Positions 24,679 to 33,521 are shown, counted from the first letter of the stretch. The stretch: 34,438 nt of DNA from Fidelibacterota bacterium (GCA_018649625.1 JABIHN010000085.1:1-34438), one strand, 5' to 3'. The notes: generated by a model not told the origin, from the sequence alone. Numbers and translations: made by a program.

Positions 24679-25743
24679 TCAATCGCTCACACCAATTGGA
24701 ATTCCTGACTTATTTAAAGCTTTTATGACTCTACTTGAAGCTTGTCCATCACAGGAGCCAAGAAATTGATTACGAGCGTTCTCTCGCAAGGAACATGATG
24801 ATTTTGAATCATCATCTAATCCATTCTGAACTAATTGTAATAATAAATCAGGTGAATCACATAAAGTTGCAAAGTCTACTTCAGAAATTCTGTCATTATC
24901 CATCCGGTTTTTCAATAAGAAAGGGAATATTTTATATTTAAATCTTAATGTAGAATAAGTCGTCTGCACAATTGGCTTGTTTAATACCAAAAATTCAAAT
25001 AATGTGGATGAATAATCTGTAATCAATATATCTGCTGTTTCATAGAAAGGAGTAATATTATATTGTTCAAAATTGGAAATTGTTATGAATGAAAGATCTT
25101 TTACTCGCTCTTCTAAAATATTTCGAATTTTAATATATCGAAGGTTAGTCCAATAAAAATGGTGAAGTTTAATTCTTACTTTATAGTCTTGAAACTTCTC
25201 TAATACAGGTATTGTTTTTTGAAGAGAAGAAGGGAAATATGTGGGAGCATATAGAATTTCTGGAATATTATTTTTATTTTTTAATCTATTATTTAAAGAA
25301 TCTAACTTTGTAAATCCGGTTGTTATTGCATGATACCCTAATTCAATCAACTTGTTCGTTCTAGCTTCAGATTCAGTACAAACCAAATCAATATCTTTTG
25401 TCAAATCAGAATAATAAGACTGCTTCAAACCAATACCATGATATACCATAATACAAAAGGAGTTATTCGCTTTGATGGCCGATATTGATGATTTATTTCC
25501 TACAAAAATTAAATCAAAAGACATATCCTTAATAATTCTACGTCTTTGTGGCTCAAAATTTCCATGAACTAAATCTAATCTAAGCCGACCCATTTCTTTG
25601 ATGAAAAGTTGTTTTTCTATTTTCGGTACGGATTGATTTATTGATCCGAAAATTTCGTGGCCACCAATTGTTTTTAATTTGGCAATAATTGGTTCAAATT
25701 GTGGCAAGTAATATAAATGATCAAGTTCAAAAAGAATTTTCAT
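24679..25743 (-). CDS. CDP-glycerol glycerophosphotransferase family protein (TagB/TagF-like), copy 1
   Basis: A 354-residue GT-B fold phosphotransferase-like enzyme. It has the donor/acceptor motif YHGIGLKQSYYSDL (from about residue 101) with His102, the ILYAPTYFPSS loop, and the C-terminal LITDYSSTLFEFLVLNKPIV. These match teichoic acid polymerases and primases, which move polyol-phosphate from CDP-polyol to a lipid-linked acceptor on the inner face of the membrane. The opening (LDHLYYLPQFEPII) closely matches copy 3, suggesting duplication. The ATG overlaps the end of copy 2 by four bases. The real donor and acceptor are unknown. Confidence 0.85.
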   Translation of the reverse strand: MKILFELDHLYYLPQFEPIIAKLKTIGGHEIFGSINQSVPKIEKQLFIKEMGRLRLDLVHGNFEPQRRRIIKDMSFDLIFVGNKSSISAIKANNSFCIMVYHGIGLKQSYYSDLTKDIDLVCTESEARTNKLIELGYHAITTGFTKLDSLNNRLKNKNNIPEILYAPTYFPSSLQKTIPVLEKFQDYKVRIKLHHFYWTNLRYIKIRNILEERVKDLSFITISNFEQYNITPFYETADILITDYSSTLFEFLVLNKPIVQTTYSTLRFKYKIFPFLLKNRMDNDRISEVDFATLCDSPDLLLQLVQNGLDDDSKSSCSLRENARNQFLGSCDGQASSRVIKALNKSGIPIGVSD

Positions 25744-26762
25744 GGCTTTACCATTTTTCTAATTCGCCTTTTACGAAACCAGTTTGGAGTTTTTGGTTTT
25801 AATTTGGATACTTTATTTTCATTCAATATAGTTTTAATTGCATTTATCACACGCTCTGAAGATTTGCCGTCCGTATATGGATGAATTATGTCAATATATT
25901 CTTTTCGAATATTAGAATATTCATCTGGATCGTTAAGTGATTGATTAATTGCATTAATTAATTCACCCGAATCTTTAATATTGATTCCTTTATCTTTTCT
26001 TGTTTTGGCTCGATATGTAATAATGGGTCGATTAAATAAAAGATATTCATAAGTAACTGATGACGTATCGGCAATCATACAATCCGATGCAGCCATCCAA
26101 GGAATTATTGATAGATCGCGAATAATAGTAAATGTATCAGATTCTAATGAAAGATATTGATCAATTATATCTTTAGTTTCCAAATCATGAAATTTAATGC
26201 ACCATTGCAACTCTTGGAATTGATGAGATTTAATGACTGAAAATAAGTCCGAAGCAGATGTGTATTTGGGTGAAAAAGTTGGTGCATACAAAATCATTTT
26301 TTTATTTGGATCTAGACCGAGTTGCTTTTTAGCATTTTCAACATTCATTTCAGATTGAATTAAGTCCATTTTAGACCACCCTGTTTCATCAACTAAAAAT
26401 GTACCATGTATTTTTTGTAATTCTTGAAATTTTTCTGTCATAAAAGGACCTGGTGTACAGTAAAGATCAAAAAAATCTGTAATATCATAATGACCTTTTT
26501 TCTCTTCTCCTAACCCATGAAAAATTTGAACTTTTAATCCGGGCCAATAATCAGGAACTACATTCCCAGAAACAATAACAGCATCTGGATTGTACTGTAA
26601 AACTTCTTCGGTTGTAGAAAGAGCCTTTCCTTTTATTTGCAATGATAATGCAGTGCTTGCCTTGAACCAAACAAAATCAATTTTTTCCTTTTGGCAATAG
26701 GCTTGAATTGGCTCCAATATCGAAACTGAATATGGTTTTGTTATAAAACAAAGAACTTTCAA
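25740..26762 (-). CDS. CDP-glycerol glycerophosphotransferase family protein, copy 2
   Basis: A 340-residue relative of its two neighbours but more divergent. It has FHGLGEEKKGHYD in place of HGIGxKxSY, then ILYAPTFSPKYTSA and MIADTSSVTYEYLLFNRPIITY. The N-terminus (MKVLCFITKPYSVSILEPI) is unlike copies 1 and 3. The C-terminus is very basic (RKRRIRKMVKP), fitting membrane association as seen in TagF-type enzymes. It starts with TTG immediately after the copy 3 stop codon and overlaps copy 1 by four bases. A different acceptor or linkage from the other two copies is likely; this is inference. Confidence 0.82.
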   Translation of the reverse strand: MKVLCFITKPYSVSILEPIQAYCQKEKIDFVWFKASTALSLQIKGKALSTTEEVLQYNPDAVIVSGNVVPDYWPGLKVQIFHGLGEEKKGHYDITDFFDLYCTPGPFMTEKFQELQKIHGTFLVDETGWSKMDLIQSEMNVENAKKQLGLDPNKKMILYAPTFSPKYTSASDLFSVIKSHQFQELQWCIKFHDLETKDIIDQYLSLESDTFTIIRDLSIIPWMAASDCMIADTSSVTYEYLLFNRPIITYRAKTRKDKGINIKDSGELINAINQSLNDPDEYSNIRKEYIDIIHPYTDGKSSERVINAIKTILNENKVSKLKPKTPNWFRKRRIRKMVKP

Positions 26763-27893
26763 TTAAGTCCTCAAATTTAATCGATTTAAAATTGCATCTC
26801 GAACACGTTCAGATGCTTTTCCATCTAATTTATAAAGCATTTTATATTGATATTCTTTCACAACATCCAATAAGTTATGATTTTCATTTAATGCTTTTTC
26901 AATCATCATTGGAAGATCTTTGGCTCTATCCATTTCAAAACAAAAATTCGCAATATCTTGATTCATTTCCTTACTGAGTCGCTTTCGAAACAATCGATAT
27001 CGAAATAATTTGTGCGAAAGTTTAAGTCGATAGAATCGATTCACGATTACAGGTTTCTCCAAAGCTAACATTTCATAAATAGTACTTGATGCTTCTGTGA
27101 GTAATAAATCAGAAATTTTATAGTATGGAGTAATGTTATAAATTTCCGGCCCAAGTAACTTGATATGACTAAATTTTTCTGCAAGTTTATATACTAATTT
27201 TCGCTGAGCCTTTAATTTATATTGTGAAAATTCATCTAAGAAATATGTCCACATATGCGGTTTTAGAATAACATTATAGCCCTGAGTGTATTCTCCTAAT
27301 TTCAAACCAAATCGTTCAATAGAACTGGGATAAAATGTTGGTGCAAAAAGTATCGTCTTTTTTTCAGGGTCCAAGCCCAACTTTTTTTTCAATAGATCAA
27401 ATTCGGTGCGTTCTTGGTTAAATAATGGATCAAGTTTTGTGAATCCTGTTAAAGCTAAATCTGTTTCTATACCATGATTTCGTAATTGATCTAATCTATA
27501 TTGTCCTTCAACGAATCGAATATCTAAACGAGCGCGATTATCACGCCAATATGATGGTTTCACACCAATGCCATGATAAATCATTCCAACCAATGTATTA
27601 TCAGGAACAAATTGATTAAGTTTATAACGTGACCATCCACAAATAAATACATCTGGTGCTAATCGTTTTATTTTTTCAGCTCTAGCTTCTTCAGTATCAG
27701 CTAAGATTAATTCACCGGGCTTATCATTTAATATTTTTATACAAAGGTCTTTTTCTTCAGGCTTATTATGAGAAGCAGTTGAATGATATATTTTAAAACG
27801 ATCATCTTTTGACAAAAGATCTATAACAGGATCAAATTGAGGAAGGTGGTATAAATGATAACTGTCAAACAGGATGGAAATCTTTTTCCCCAT
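26763..27893 (-). CDS. CDP-glycerol glycerophosphotransferase family protein, copy 3
   Basis: A 376-residue protein with YHGIGVKPSYWRDN, ALTGFTKLDPLF, ILFAPTFYPSSIERFG and LLTEASSTIYEMLALEKPVIV, the same ordered motifs as copy 1; both also share the N-terminal LPQF(D/E)P(V/I)I. The Asp of the DxSS motif is replaced by Glu (TEASS). It lies four bases after the ABC exporter gene and directly before copy 2. A surface-polymer role is inferred from the family and the cluster. Confidence 0.85.
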   Translation of the reverse strand: MGKKISILFDSYHLYHLPQFDPVIDLLSKDDRFKIYHSTASHNKPEEKDLCIKILNDKPGELILADTEEARAEKIKRLAPDVFICGWSRYKLNQFVPDNTLVGMIYHGIGVKPSYWRDNRARLDIRFVEGQYRLDQLRNHGIETDLALTGFTKLDPLFNQERTEFDLLKKKLGLDPEKKTILFAPTFYPSSIERFGLKLGEYTQGYNVILKPHMWTYFLDEFSQYKLKAQRKLVYKLAEKFSHIKLLGPEIYNITPYYKISDLLLTEASSTIYEMLALEKPVIVNRFYRLKLSHKLFRYRLFRKRLSKEMNQDIANFCFEMDRAKDLPMMIEKALNENHNLLDVVKEYQYKMLYKLDGKASERVRDAILNRLNLRT

Positions 27894-27897
27894 TTAA

Positions 27898-29727
27898 CTA
27901 TTTTACACTCATATTTTCATATAATTTTTGATAAAGACCACCTTTATTCAATAGAGATAAATGATTTCCGGTCTCCATAATACAGCCTTTATCTAGAACA
28001 ATAATTATATCTGCTCGTTGAATTGTAGATAATCGATGTGCAATAACAAGGGTTGTTCGATCTCTCATTAAATTTTCTAAAGCTAATTGAACTTTTCTTT
28101 CTGATTCTGTGTCTAAAGAAGATGTTGCTTCATCCAAAATTAGAATGGGGGGATTTCGAAGAATTGCTCTCGCTATAGCTATACGTTGCCGTTGTCCGCC
28201 TGAGAGCTTTATACCTTTTTCTCCAATAATTGTTTGAAACCCCTGAGGTTGTTCTAAAATAAAATCATAAGCATTTGCTGCTTGAGTGGCCGCATTCAAT
28301 TTTTCTTGAGTATAGTGTTCAATCCCATAAGCAATATTGAATTCAATGGTTTCATCAAATAAAATAGTTTCTTGTGTTACAATACCCATTTTGGACCTAA
28401 GTGAAATTAATTTCACATGTCTAATATCAATTCCATCAATAGAAATTGAGCCCGAATCAACATCATAGAATCTTGGAATTAAATCCGCAATTGTAGATTT
28501 GCCGGCACCACTCGGACCTACGATTGCTACAACCTTTCCTCTTGGAATAGAAAAGGAAACATCCTGTATGACGGGTGCATCAGCATCATAATTAAAACAA
28601 ACTTTATGAAAACCAATTTCATTGGAAAATAGGGGTATATCTACTGCATCAGGACTATCTTCAATTTCAACGTGTGTGTCAAATATTTCAAAAACCCGTT
28701 CAGCTGATGCAACACCTTTTTGAAGGTTAATACTTACATTACTCAATAAACGAATGGGACCTAACACACTAAATAATATTAAAATAAATCGAATAAAATC
28801 TTCAGAATTCATGGTGCCCGTAACCAAAACATCCATTCCACCAATCCAAAGAAGAAGCACACCTATAATTGCACCAATTGTTTCAGTGATGGGTGATGCG
28901 GTAAGCCGTAATCGAGCCCTTTGAAAAATTAACTTATAATATTGTTCTTGCTCTTTTTTAAATCTTTTTCGCTCATAATCTTCTGTGCCAAATGCTTTTA
29001 CAACTCGAACTGAATTAAGGATTTCATTTAAAATTCCCATAATCCCAGCAATTTGTTTTGCAGTTCTTCTAGATTTTCTTCGAATACTTCGCCCAATCCA
29101 AAATATTATAACTCCTGTAATAGGAATTATAACCGTGGCATAAAGTGCTAGTTTTGTGTTGATTACAAACAACAATGTTATAAACATCAAAATATTTATC
29201 GGTTCTACAAATACTTTATGAAAACTAGTTCCAAGTGCAACTCGCATATTGGAAACATCCGTTACAATTATAGAAGAAAGTTCTCCTGTGCGAGTTTTAT
29301 CAAAAAAAGATAAAGACAAGGAATGAAAATGATGATATAACTTATTTCGAATTGATGTAATTAAATTGAATTGGACATAAGATAAACAGATATTTTTTAT
29401 ATAAAGAAAAATATTTTTCACAACAAAAACGATTAGTATTGTTATACATAATACTTTTAAAGTTTCTCTAGGTGTCTCTCTAAGAATAATCTCATTTGTC
29501 CAATATTTTAATTGATCATTAAGAGTTAATATTTGCCCCGATAAGGCAGAATGTTTTTCAATTAACTGATCAAAATCAGTAAGAATATTGTTTATGAGAG
29601 ATGCTGTTAACCAAATAGAGAGACTATTAAAAACAACATAAAACAATGAAGCAATTGTTGAGACCAATAAGATTGGCCAATATGGGAGAACTAATCTCCC
29701 GAGACGTGCATAAATATTTCGTGACAT
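27898..29727 (-). CDS. MsbA-type ABC exporter (fused membrane and ATPase domains)
   Basis: A 609-residue half-transporter. The membrane domain has about six segments (residues 15-330) with the FFDKTRTGELSSI coupling motif at 141-153. The ATPase has Walker A GPSGAGKST (404-412), signature LSGGQ (508-512), Walker B ILILDE (528-533) and switch His564. Best matches by motif are lipid A/glycolipid flippases such as MsbA and related exporters. The loop between segments 1 and 2 (about residues 46-85) is longer than in MsbA, roughly 40 residues. It is followed four bases later by the CDP-glycerol phosphotransferase genes, so the cargo may be a lipid-linked phosphopolymer or glycolipid (inference). 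Confidence 0.92.
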   Translation of the reverse strand: MSRNIYARLGRLVLPYWPILLVSTIASLFYVVFNSLSIWLTASLINNILTDFDQLIEKHSALSGQILTLNDQLKYWTNEIILRETPRETLKVLCITILIVFVVKNIFLYIKNICLSYVQFNLITSIRNKLYHHFHSLSLSFFDKTRTGELSSIIVTDVSNMRVALGTSFHKVFVEPINILMFITLLFVINTKLALYATVIIPITGVIIFWIGRSIRRKSRRTAKQIAGIMGILNEILNSVRVVKAFGTEDYERKRFKKEQEQYYKLIFQRARLRLTASPITETIGAIIGVLLLWIGGMDVLVTGTMNSEDFIRFILILFSVLGPIRLLSNVSINLQKGVASAERVFEIFDTHVEIEDSPDAVDIPLFSNEIGFHKVCFNYDADAPVIQDVSFSIPRGKVVAIVGPSGAGKSTIADLIPRFYDVDSGSISIDGIDIRHVKLISLRSKMGIVTQETILFDETIEFNIAYGIEHYTQEKLNAATQAANAYDFILEQPQGFQTIIGEKGIKLSGGQRQRIAIARAILRNPPILILDEATSSLDTESERKVQLALENLMRDRTTLVIAHRLSTIQRADIIIVLDKGCIMETGNHLSLLNKGGLYQKLYENMSVK

Positions 29728-29737
29728 AATTTAAAAC

Positions 29738-30160
29738 TTAACTAGAGAATACCATTTTTTGATGAGGAATATTTGCTTCATAAAAAATCTCTCCTTTAGA
29801 AATAAACCCGAGTTTTTCATAAAACTTGATAACCGATTCTTGGGCATTAAGATAAATATATTTATCATGTTTTAAATAATCCAAAATAAAATTCACCATT
29901 GCTTTGCCTACACCCATATTCTGAAATTCGTCTAATACAGCAAAACGCTCTAATTTTATGCCATGATCAATTTTTCGCCAACGAGCTGTTCCTACTGCTT
30001 GATTATTAATAGTTGCTAAAATATGATTTAGATCAAAAAGATTATCATCCAGCTCTAATTCTTCAGAAATATTTTGTCCAATTATAAAAACTTGTTTTCG
30101 AATAAACAAACACGATTGAAAATCAGATTCGTTTTTTATAATCTTTATATCAATTTTCAT
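29738..30160 (-). CDS. GNAT family N-acetyltransferase
   Basis: A 140-residue GNAT protein with IKLERFAVLDEFQNMGVGKAMVNFILDYL as the acetyl-CoA binding region (about residues 69-97, pyrophosphate loop NMGVGKA) and KFYEKLGFISKGE near the end. It resembles the ElaA/YjcF-type small GNATs. The substrate is unknown. It is the first gene of the long minus-strand run, ten bases before the ABC exporter. Confidence 0.88.
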   Translation of the reverse strand: MKIDIKIIKNESDFQSCLFIRKQVFIIGQNISEELELDDNLFDLNHILATINNQAVGTARWRKIDHGIKLERFAVLDEFQNMGVGKAMVNFILDYLKHDKYIYLNAQESVIKFYEKLGFISKGEIFYEANIPHQKMVFSS

Positions 30161-30347
30161 AGGTCAAATTTCGGGTATTCATTGGCTGGGTGAAATGTAA
30201 ATGATTATAGAAATTGGAATTATATATTTGGAGATTTCCTTTAATCCAAACCAAAAAACTTTATATTGATTCAACGTGCTTCTTCATTATAGGATTAGTT
30301 AACGTGGTTGTAGATTCTCGAATCAAATAATAATTATATTTATTCAT
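30161..30347. promoter_or_regulatory. divergent intergenic region between GNAT gene and hemW
   Basis: This 187-base gap is the longest in the window and separates the long minus-strand run from hemW, so promoters for both directions should lie here. On the plus strand TTGATT (30266-30271) and TATAGG (30288-30293) are 16 bases apart, a possible hemW promoter about 55 bases upstream of its ATG. For the minus strand several TATAAT-like sequences occur (for example 30224-30229) without a convincing -35 box. No RNA gene is visible. Confidence 0.35.
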
Positions 30348-31460
30348 ATGAAAACTCCTGCTGGTATTTACATCCATATTCCATTTTGTGCAATAAAATG
30401 TATGTATTGCGACTTTTATTCAATTGCAGAAAAGGAAGATGCTATTCCTCGTTTTGTAAAAACAATTGTTTCAGAAATAGAGCAGTGTAATGTAGATACA
30501 ACTAATTGGAACATTAATACAATTTTCATTGGCGGTGGAACACCCAGCTTATTGGATTCTGAACATATTGAAATTATCTTAAAAGCACTTCAAACTAAAT
30601 ATGACTTATCACAACTTTCTGAATTCACAATAGAAGCAAACCCCGGAGAAGCTCCGAAAAATCGATTAATCGATTTTCGAAGTCTAGGCATTAATCGACT
30701 TTCAATTGGCGTTCAATCTTTAGAACCGGATATTTTAAGATTTTTGACAAGAATTCATACTGTTGAGCAGGTTTTTGAGACTTTTGAAAATGCTCGTTCT
30801 GCAAGATTTGATAACGTGAATTGTGATTTAATCTATTCTATTCCAGGTCAATCCTGGGATATTTGGAACCGTGATCTAAATAAAATATTAGATTTGGGAC
30901 CCGAACATATTTCCGCATATACCCTCACTCTCGAAAAAGGCACGAACCTTTTTAAACTTGTGAAAGGAAAGCAGGTAAAGATGCCTAATGATGATAAAAC
31001 TAGTAAATGGTTTTTGAAAACACATGAAATTTTTGATTCAAGAGGATATCCAAGTTATGAAATTTCCAATTTTTCACTACGAGGATTTGAATGTTTACAC
31101 AATCTTCATTATTGGAAAATATATCCATACCTTGCATTTGGACCTTCAGCTCATGGATTTGATGGAAAAAACCGCTGGTCAAATATTCGACATTTAGATG
31201 GATACATGGATAAAATTGAATCTAACAAATCCCCTATTACATTCAGAGAATCATTAACTGAAAATCAAATTCAAAATGAAAAAATCGGATTTGGTCTCCG
31301 AATGGCAAAAGGAATAAATGAAAAGTTGGTAGATAAAGATATTTTAAAAAAGGCTATTCAAAAATGGCCTAATTGTATTCATGTGCAAAATCATTTCATA
31401 CAACTAACACAAAATGGACTTGTTTTTGCCGATGCAATTAGCGTGGATTTAATGCTATAA
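30348..31460 (+). CDS. hemW: radical SAM heme chaperone HemW
   Basis: HemW was long annotated as oxygen-independent coproporphyrinogen III oxidase but is a heme-binding chaperone with a radical SAM cluster. The 370-residue protein has Cys14, Cys18 and Cys21 (FCAIKCMYCDFYS), GGGTPS at 62-67, and the HemW-specific HNxxYW motif at 251-256 (HNLHYW) followed by YLAFGPSAHGF. Genuine HemN instead has an extra N-terminal region and a fourth conserved cysteine, neither of which is seen. It is the first plus-strand gene, followed 38 bases later by a small lipoprotein gene. Confidence 0.93.
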   Translation: MKTPAGIYIHIPFCAIKCMYCDFYSIAEKEDAIPRFVKTIVSEIEQCNVDTTNWNINTIFIGGGTPSLLDSEHIEIILKALQTKYDLSQLSEFTIEANPGEAPKNRLIDFRSLGINRLSIGVQSLEPDILRFLTRIHTVEQVFETFENARSARFDNVNCDLIYSIPGQSWDIWNRDLNKILDLGPEHISAYTLTLEKGTNLFKLVKGKQVKMPNDDKTSKWFLKTHEIFDSRGYPSYEISNFSLRGFECLHNLHYWKIYPYLAFGPSAHGFDGKNRWSNIRHLDGYMDKIESNKSPITFRESLTENQIQNEKIGFGLRMAKGINEKLVDKDILKKAIQKWPNCIHVQNHFIQLTQNGLVFADAISVDLML

Positions 31461-31483
31461 ATGAAAATTAAAATAATTGAACT

Positions 31484-31489
31484 AGGAGG
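31484..31489 (+). promoter_or_regulatory. strong ribosome-binding site of the lipoprotein gene
   Basis: AGGAGG is a full Shine-Dalgarno match nine bases before the ATG at 31499. Most other starts in the window have weaker or no such sequence, so this site fixes the start and suggests high translation. Confidence 0.75.
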
Positions 31490-31498
31490 AAACCCACA

Positions 31499-31990
31499 AT
31501 GAAAAAGCTAAATAATTTTTTAACAAAAAAATTATCTACATTATTTATTCTTATAATATTCTCAAGTTGCGCATCAAATTATGGTCCATTGAATTCCAAT
31601 GGCGGATATAGTGAAATAATAAAAGATGATATAATTCAAGTGACCTTTCAAGGAAATAAGCAACAAAATCAGAATGAAGTCAGAATGCTTCTAATTTATC
31701 GCTGTTCAGAAATAACACTGGAGAATGGGCTCCAACATTTTATTTTAATTGAGGATAAAAGTTATAAGCATATCGGCAAGAAGGAATTTGGTAATTCAGA
31801 CTTCTCTTTTGAAACCACTGCATCTATGTCAGGTGGCACGAATAACCGGGTCAAAAGTAATTTTGGGCCTCAAGGTACGAATTCTTATTTTGTCGGGATT
31901 TTTTCTATTAAAATGTTAGACAAGGCAAGCAACCGTTCAGTAAACGCTTCAACATTCATCCGAAACAACGCACATCTAGTTAAAAATTAA
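31499..31990 (+). CDS. small lipoprotein of unknown function
   Basis: A 163-residue protein with a basic N-terminus, hydrophobic segment (LFILIIF) and lipobox IFSSC, giving lipidation at Cys24. The mature part has a beta-strand-rich pattern, with IIQVTFQGNKQQNQNEVRMLLIYRCSEITLENG (about residues 44-76), a predicted CsgG-like or YfcZ-like patch I cannot confirm. The pattern of an N-terminal strand followed by RCSEITLENGLQHF resembles small periplasmic lipoproteins that bear repeated aromatic residues. No function is assigned. Its stop overlaps tail-to-tail with the AMP nucleosidase stop. Confidence 0.75.
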   Translation: MKKLNNFLTKKLSTLFILIIFSSCASNYGPLNSNGGYSEIIKDDIIQVTFQGNKQQNQNEVRMLLIYRCSEITLENGLQHFILIEDKSYKHIGKKEFGNSDFSFETTASMSGGTNNRVKSNFGPQGTNSYFVGIFSIKMLDKASNRSVNASTFIRNNAHLVKN

Positions 31991-32760
31991 TATGTGAAAT
32001 GTTTTATCGTTTCACCTTCATCACCAATTCCAGTCATGGCTTCAATACCCATCTCAATGTGAAGATCTACATATTGCCGGGTGATTTTTATATCTGACTC
32101 TTCTGTTTTAACCCCTTCAGGCGTCATAGGTGTATCAGACACGAGTAATAAAGCGCCACGATCAATCCCATTTGCAAATCCTGTAATAAAAATAGTGGCG
32201 GTTTCCATATCGATTCCTATAGCTCTAACTTTACCTAAATATTTTTTGAAATCTTCATCATGTTCCCAAACTCGACGATTTGTTGTATAAATAACTCCTG
32301 TTCGATATTCTAACCCTTTTTCAACTAAAATCGACGATACATGTTTATGAAGTTTGAAAGATGGCATAGCAGGAACTTCTTTTGGAAAATAATCATTACT
32401 GGTCCCTTCTCCTCGAATTGCTGCAATCGGAAGAATAAAATGGCCTAATTCAGTCGAATGTTTTAATCCTCCACATTTCCCTAGAAACAAAACACCTTTT
32501 GGGTGGATACTTGAAAGTAAATCCATTATCGTTGCAGCGTTTGCACTCCCAATCCCAAAATTAACAATACTGAGTCCTTCATGATTAGTAGCTGATGTCA
32601 TGGGACCGCCTTTACCTAATACTTCAACATTAAATTTTTCTGCAAATTTTTCTACATAATTTTGAAAATTAGTAAGTAAAATCCATTCGCCGAATGCATC
32701 GGGTTCAGTTCCCGTATATCGTTTTAACCAACTTCTTGTTATACTTTGTTTATCTATCAT
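31987..32760 (-). CDS. amn: AMP nucleosidase (short bacterial form)
   Basis: AMP nucleosidase cleaves AMP to adenine and ribose 5-phosphate. From the ATG at 32760 it is 257 residues; that ATG overlaps the ExoIII stop as ATGA, whereas an earlier ATG at 32787 would overlap by 31 bases. The purine phosphorylase fold is shown by NFGIGSANAATIMDLL, VLFLGKCGGLK and the nucleoside-binding IDMETATIF. The C-terminal TPEGVKTEESD and length match the short form found in Bacteroidetes rather than the long E. coli enzyme. A nucleoside phosphorylase activity is the main alternative. Confidence 0.85.
   Translation of the reverse strand: MIDKQSITRSWLKRYTGTEPDAFGEWILLTNFQNYVEKFAEKFNVEVLGKGGPMTSATNHEGLSIVNFGIGSANAATIMDLLSSIHPKGVLFLGKCGGLKHSTELGHFILPIAAIRGEGTSNDYFPKEVPAMPSFKLHKHVSSILVEKGLEYRTGVIYTTNRRVWEHDEDFKKYLGKVRAIGIDMETATIFITGFANGIDRGALLLVSDTPMTPEGVKTEESDIKITRQYVDLHIEMGIEAMTGIGDEGETIKHFTY
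31994..32015 (-). terminator. hairpin at the end of the AMP nucleosidase gene
   Basis: An 8-bp stem (GTGAAACG / CATTTCAC with one G-T pair) around a 6-base loop lies inside the last codons of the gene on the minus strand. A short T-run (ATTTTT) follows about seven bases later. It sits at the convergent junction with the lipoprotein gene, where a terminator is expected, but it is weak and lies within coding DNA. Confidence 0.35.
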
Positions 32761-33521
32761 AGGTCTAAAGTTAATGAAATTGGGCAATGGTCGGACCCTA
32801 AAGTTTTATCTTGAATATCTGCATCAATACATGTCTCTAGCAGGCCTTCATTCACAAAGAAATAATCGATACGCCAGCCAATATTTCTATCACGCGCGCC
32901 TGTTCTGTAGGACCACCAAGAATATCGATCCGCTTCTTCATGGAACTCACGAAATGTATCTCTCCACCCATGAGCAACATAAGTGTCCAATTTTTCTCGT
33001 TCGATAGGCATAAATCCGGATGTTTTCATATTGGCTTGGGGACGGGCTAAATCAATGGGATGGTGAGCTGTATTCCAATCTCCGGCAACAATCACATTAT
33101 TCCCCGATTCAACTTGTTCATTTATTATTGGAAGAAGTTCATCGTAAAAATCCAATTTATAATTCAACCGAATGTCATCTTTTTGTCCATTCGGAAAATA
33201 AATATTATAAAGAAGAAAATTTTCATGTTCCGTAATAAGTACCCTGCCTTCTCTATCAAATTTTTCTATCCCTAATCCTTCTTGAACAAATAAAGGTTCA
33301 TTCTTACAAAAAGTTGCAACACTAGAGTACCCTTTTTTCTCAGCTGAATGCCAAAAAGTATGATACCCATGGTCTTTAAGAATTTCATTCTTCAGCTGAT
33401 CTTTGTGGGCTTTTGTTTCCTGTAAACAAACAATATCTGGTTGTTCGTCTTCTAACCAATCTAAAAATCCTTTTTTGACCGCAGCACGAACGCCGTTTAC
33501 ATTCCATGATATGATTTTCAT
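32757..33521 (-). CDS. xth: exodeoxyribonuclease III (AP endonuclease)
   Basis: ExoIII cuts DNA at abasic sites and removes 3' blocking groups in base excision repair. The 254-residue protein has Asn7 (ISWNVNGVRA), Glu35 (LQETKAH), the GDWNTAHHPIDL motif, and the catalytic Asp244-His245 (GSDHCPIS). The WWSYR segment about 50 residues earlier is typical. It overlaps the AMP nucleosidase gene by four bases. Together with nth at 11622-12266, the window encodes two steps of base excision repair in separate operons. Confidence 0.96.
   Translation of the reverse strand: MKIISWNVNGVRAAVKKGFLDWLEDEQPDIVCLQETKAHKDQLKNEILKDHGYHTFWHSAEKKGYSSVATFCKNEPLFVQEGLGIEKFDREGRVLITEHENFLLYNIYFPNGQKDDIRLNYKLDFYDELLPIINEQVESGNNVIVAGDWNTAHHPIDLARPQANMKTSGFMPIEREKLDTYVAHGWRDTFREFHEEADRYSWWSYRTGARDRNIGWRIDYFFVNEGLLETCIDADIQDKTLGSDHCPISLTLDL

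Noticed and set aside
30161-30347. tRNA or small RNA in the longest gap
   Set aside because: No cloverleaf, TTCRANNC T-loop sequence or strong hairpin is visible.
32761-32787. Upstream ATG at 32787 for AMP nucleosidase
   Set aside because: The ATG at 32760 overlaps the ExoIII stop as ATGA, the common coupling pattern in this window; the longer start has a 31-base overlap and adds residues unlike the family start.
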